A stretch of 64,000 nt of DNA. It comes from Phoenix dactylifera. Lineage: Eukaryota; Streptophyta; Magnoliopsida; Arecales; Arecaceae. Made by a program: the position numbers and the translations under genes. Location of the stretch: assembly GCF_009389715.1 (NCBI RefSeq), contig NC_052392.1, positions 30,824,575-30,888,574 on the forward strand. The letters are read 5' to 3'. Numbering within the stretch: position 1 is the stretch's first letter; each line of letters starts with the position of its first letter. The notes under the pieces are model-generated. The model saw only the letters and a program-made list of their open reading frames with translations, did not search any database and had not been told where the DNA came from. Below are positions 63,890-64,000 of this stretch, piece after piece.

Positions 63890-64000
63890 AGCCAATGCCA
63901 TAGAAATTGAGGCAAAAATTACCTAATGAAAGTTTTTAATACATGCATAAACTTGTTGCATCTAGAGCTACTGAATTTCAATTGAAAACACTCAAACTGG

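Noticed and set aside
63494..63915. Arg/Tyr/Pro-rich frames of 70-135 codons on both strands
   Set aside because: Translation of the GTACCGG repeat; open only because the short motif has few stops.

Overview
The window looks like nuclear DNA of a flowering plant. The gene complement and the repeat-stuffed introns point to a monocot, and a palm (Arecaceae) is my best guess; that is an inference from resemblance and not something the sequence proves. Genes have GT-AG introns, two kinase introns are 8-9 kb long, and most of the remaining sequence is transposon debris. I rebuilt spliced genes by joining exons across GT-AG junctions with matching phase; no transcript evidence was available.

Layout. 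(1) 2.2-8.8 kb, minus strand: a small DUF167/YggU-family (UPF0235) gene in three exons with a 6.1 kb second intron. (2) 10.9-11.6 kb, minus: a broken PPR pseudogene. (3) 11.8-13.4 kb, plus: an intact single-exon E/E+ PPR gene closely resembling Arabidopsis MEF21 (At2g20540). (4) 15.0-17.5 kb, minus: an eight-exon, kinase-only ATG1-type gene (ATG1t). (5) 18.9-27.7 kb: a transposon nest. An intact 5.6 kb Ty1/copia element with identical LTRs sits inside the RNase H region of a dead LINE; next to it is a second dead LINE carrying two smaller retroposed inserts, one of them a tRNA-headed SINE with a 14-bp target duplication. (6) 31.5-33.1 kb, plus: an extensin gene with a TATA box, a signal peptide and 69-bp tandem coding repeats. 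(7) 39.1 to beyond 61.5 kb, minus: the last ten exons of a Raf-like STY8/STY17/STY46-type protein kinase; the ACT-domain and N-terminal exons are not found and probably lie beyond the right edge. Its introns hold a decayed antisense Ty3/gypsy element, two TRIM-type miniature LTR elements, a still smaller SMART-like element, a tandem 202-bp duplication and several MITEs.

The best candidate for something little described is a dispersed family of short elements built almost only of variants of GTACCGG. Six copies occur in the window. Three of them have 9-bp flanking direct repeats (two perfect, one with one mismatch) and inverted ends, so they behave like Mutator-type MITEs and not like simple low-complexity DNA. 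The cluster of three miniature LTR elements within 3.1 kb of one kinase intron is also notable.

The host genes do not form a pathway. The DUF167 gene and ATG1t lie close together on the same strand, as I recall their homologues doing in Arabidopsis (At1g49170/At1g49180), so this may be a conserved block into which the PPR gene falls.
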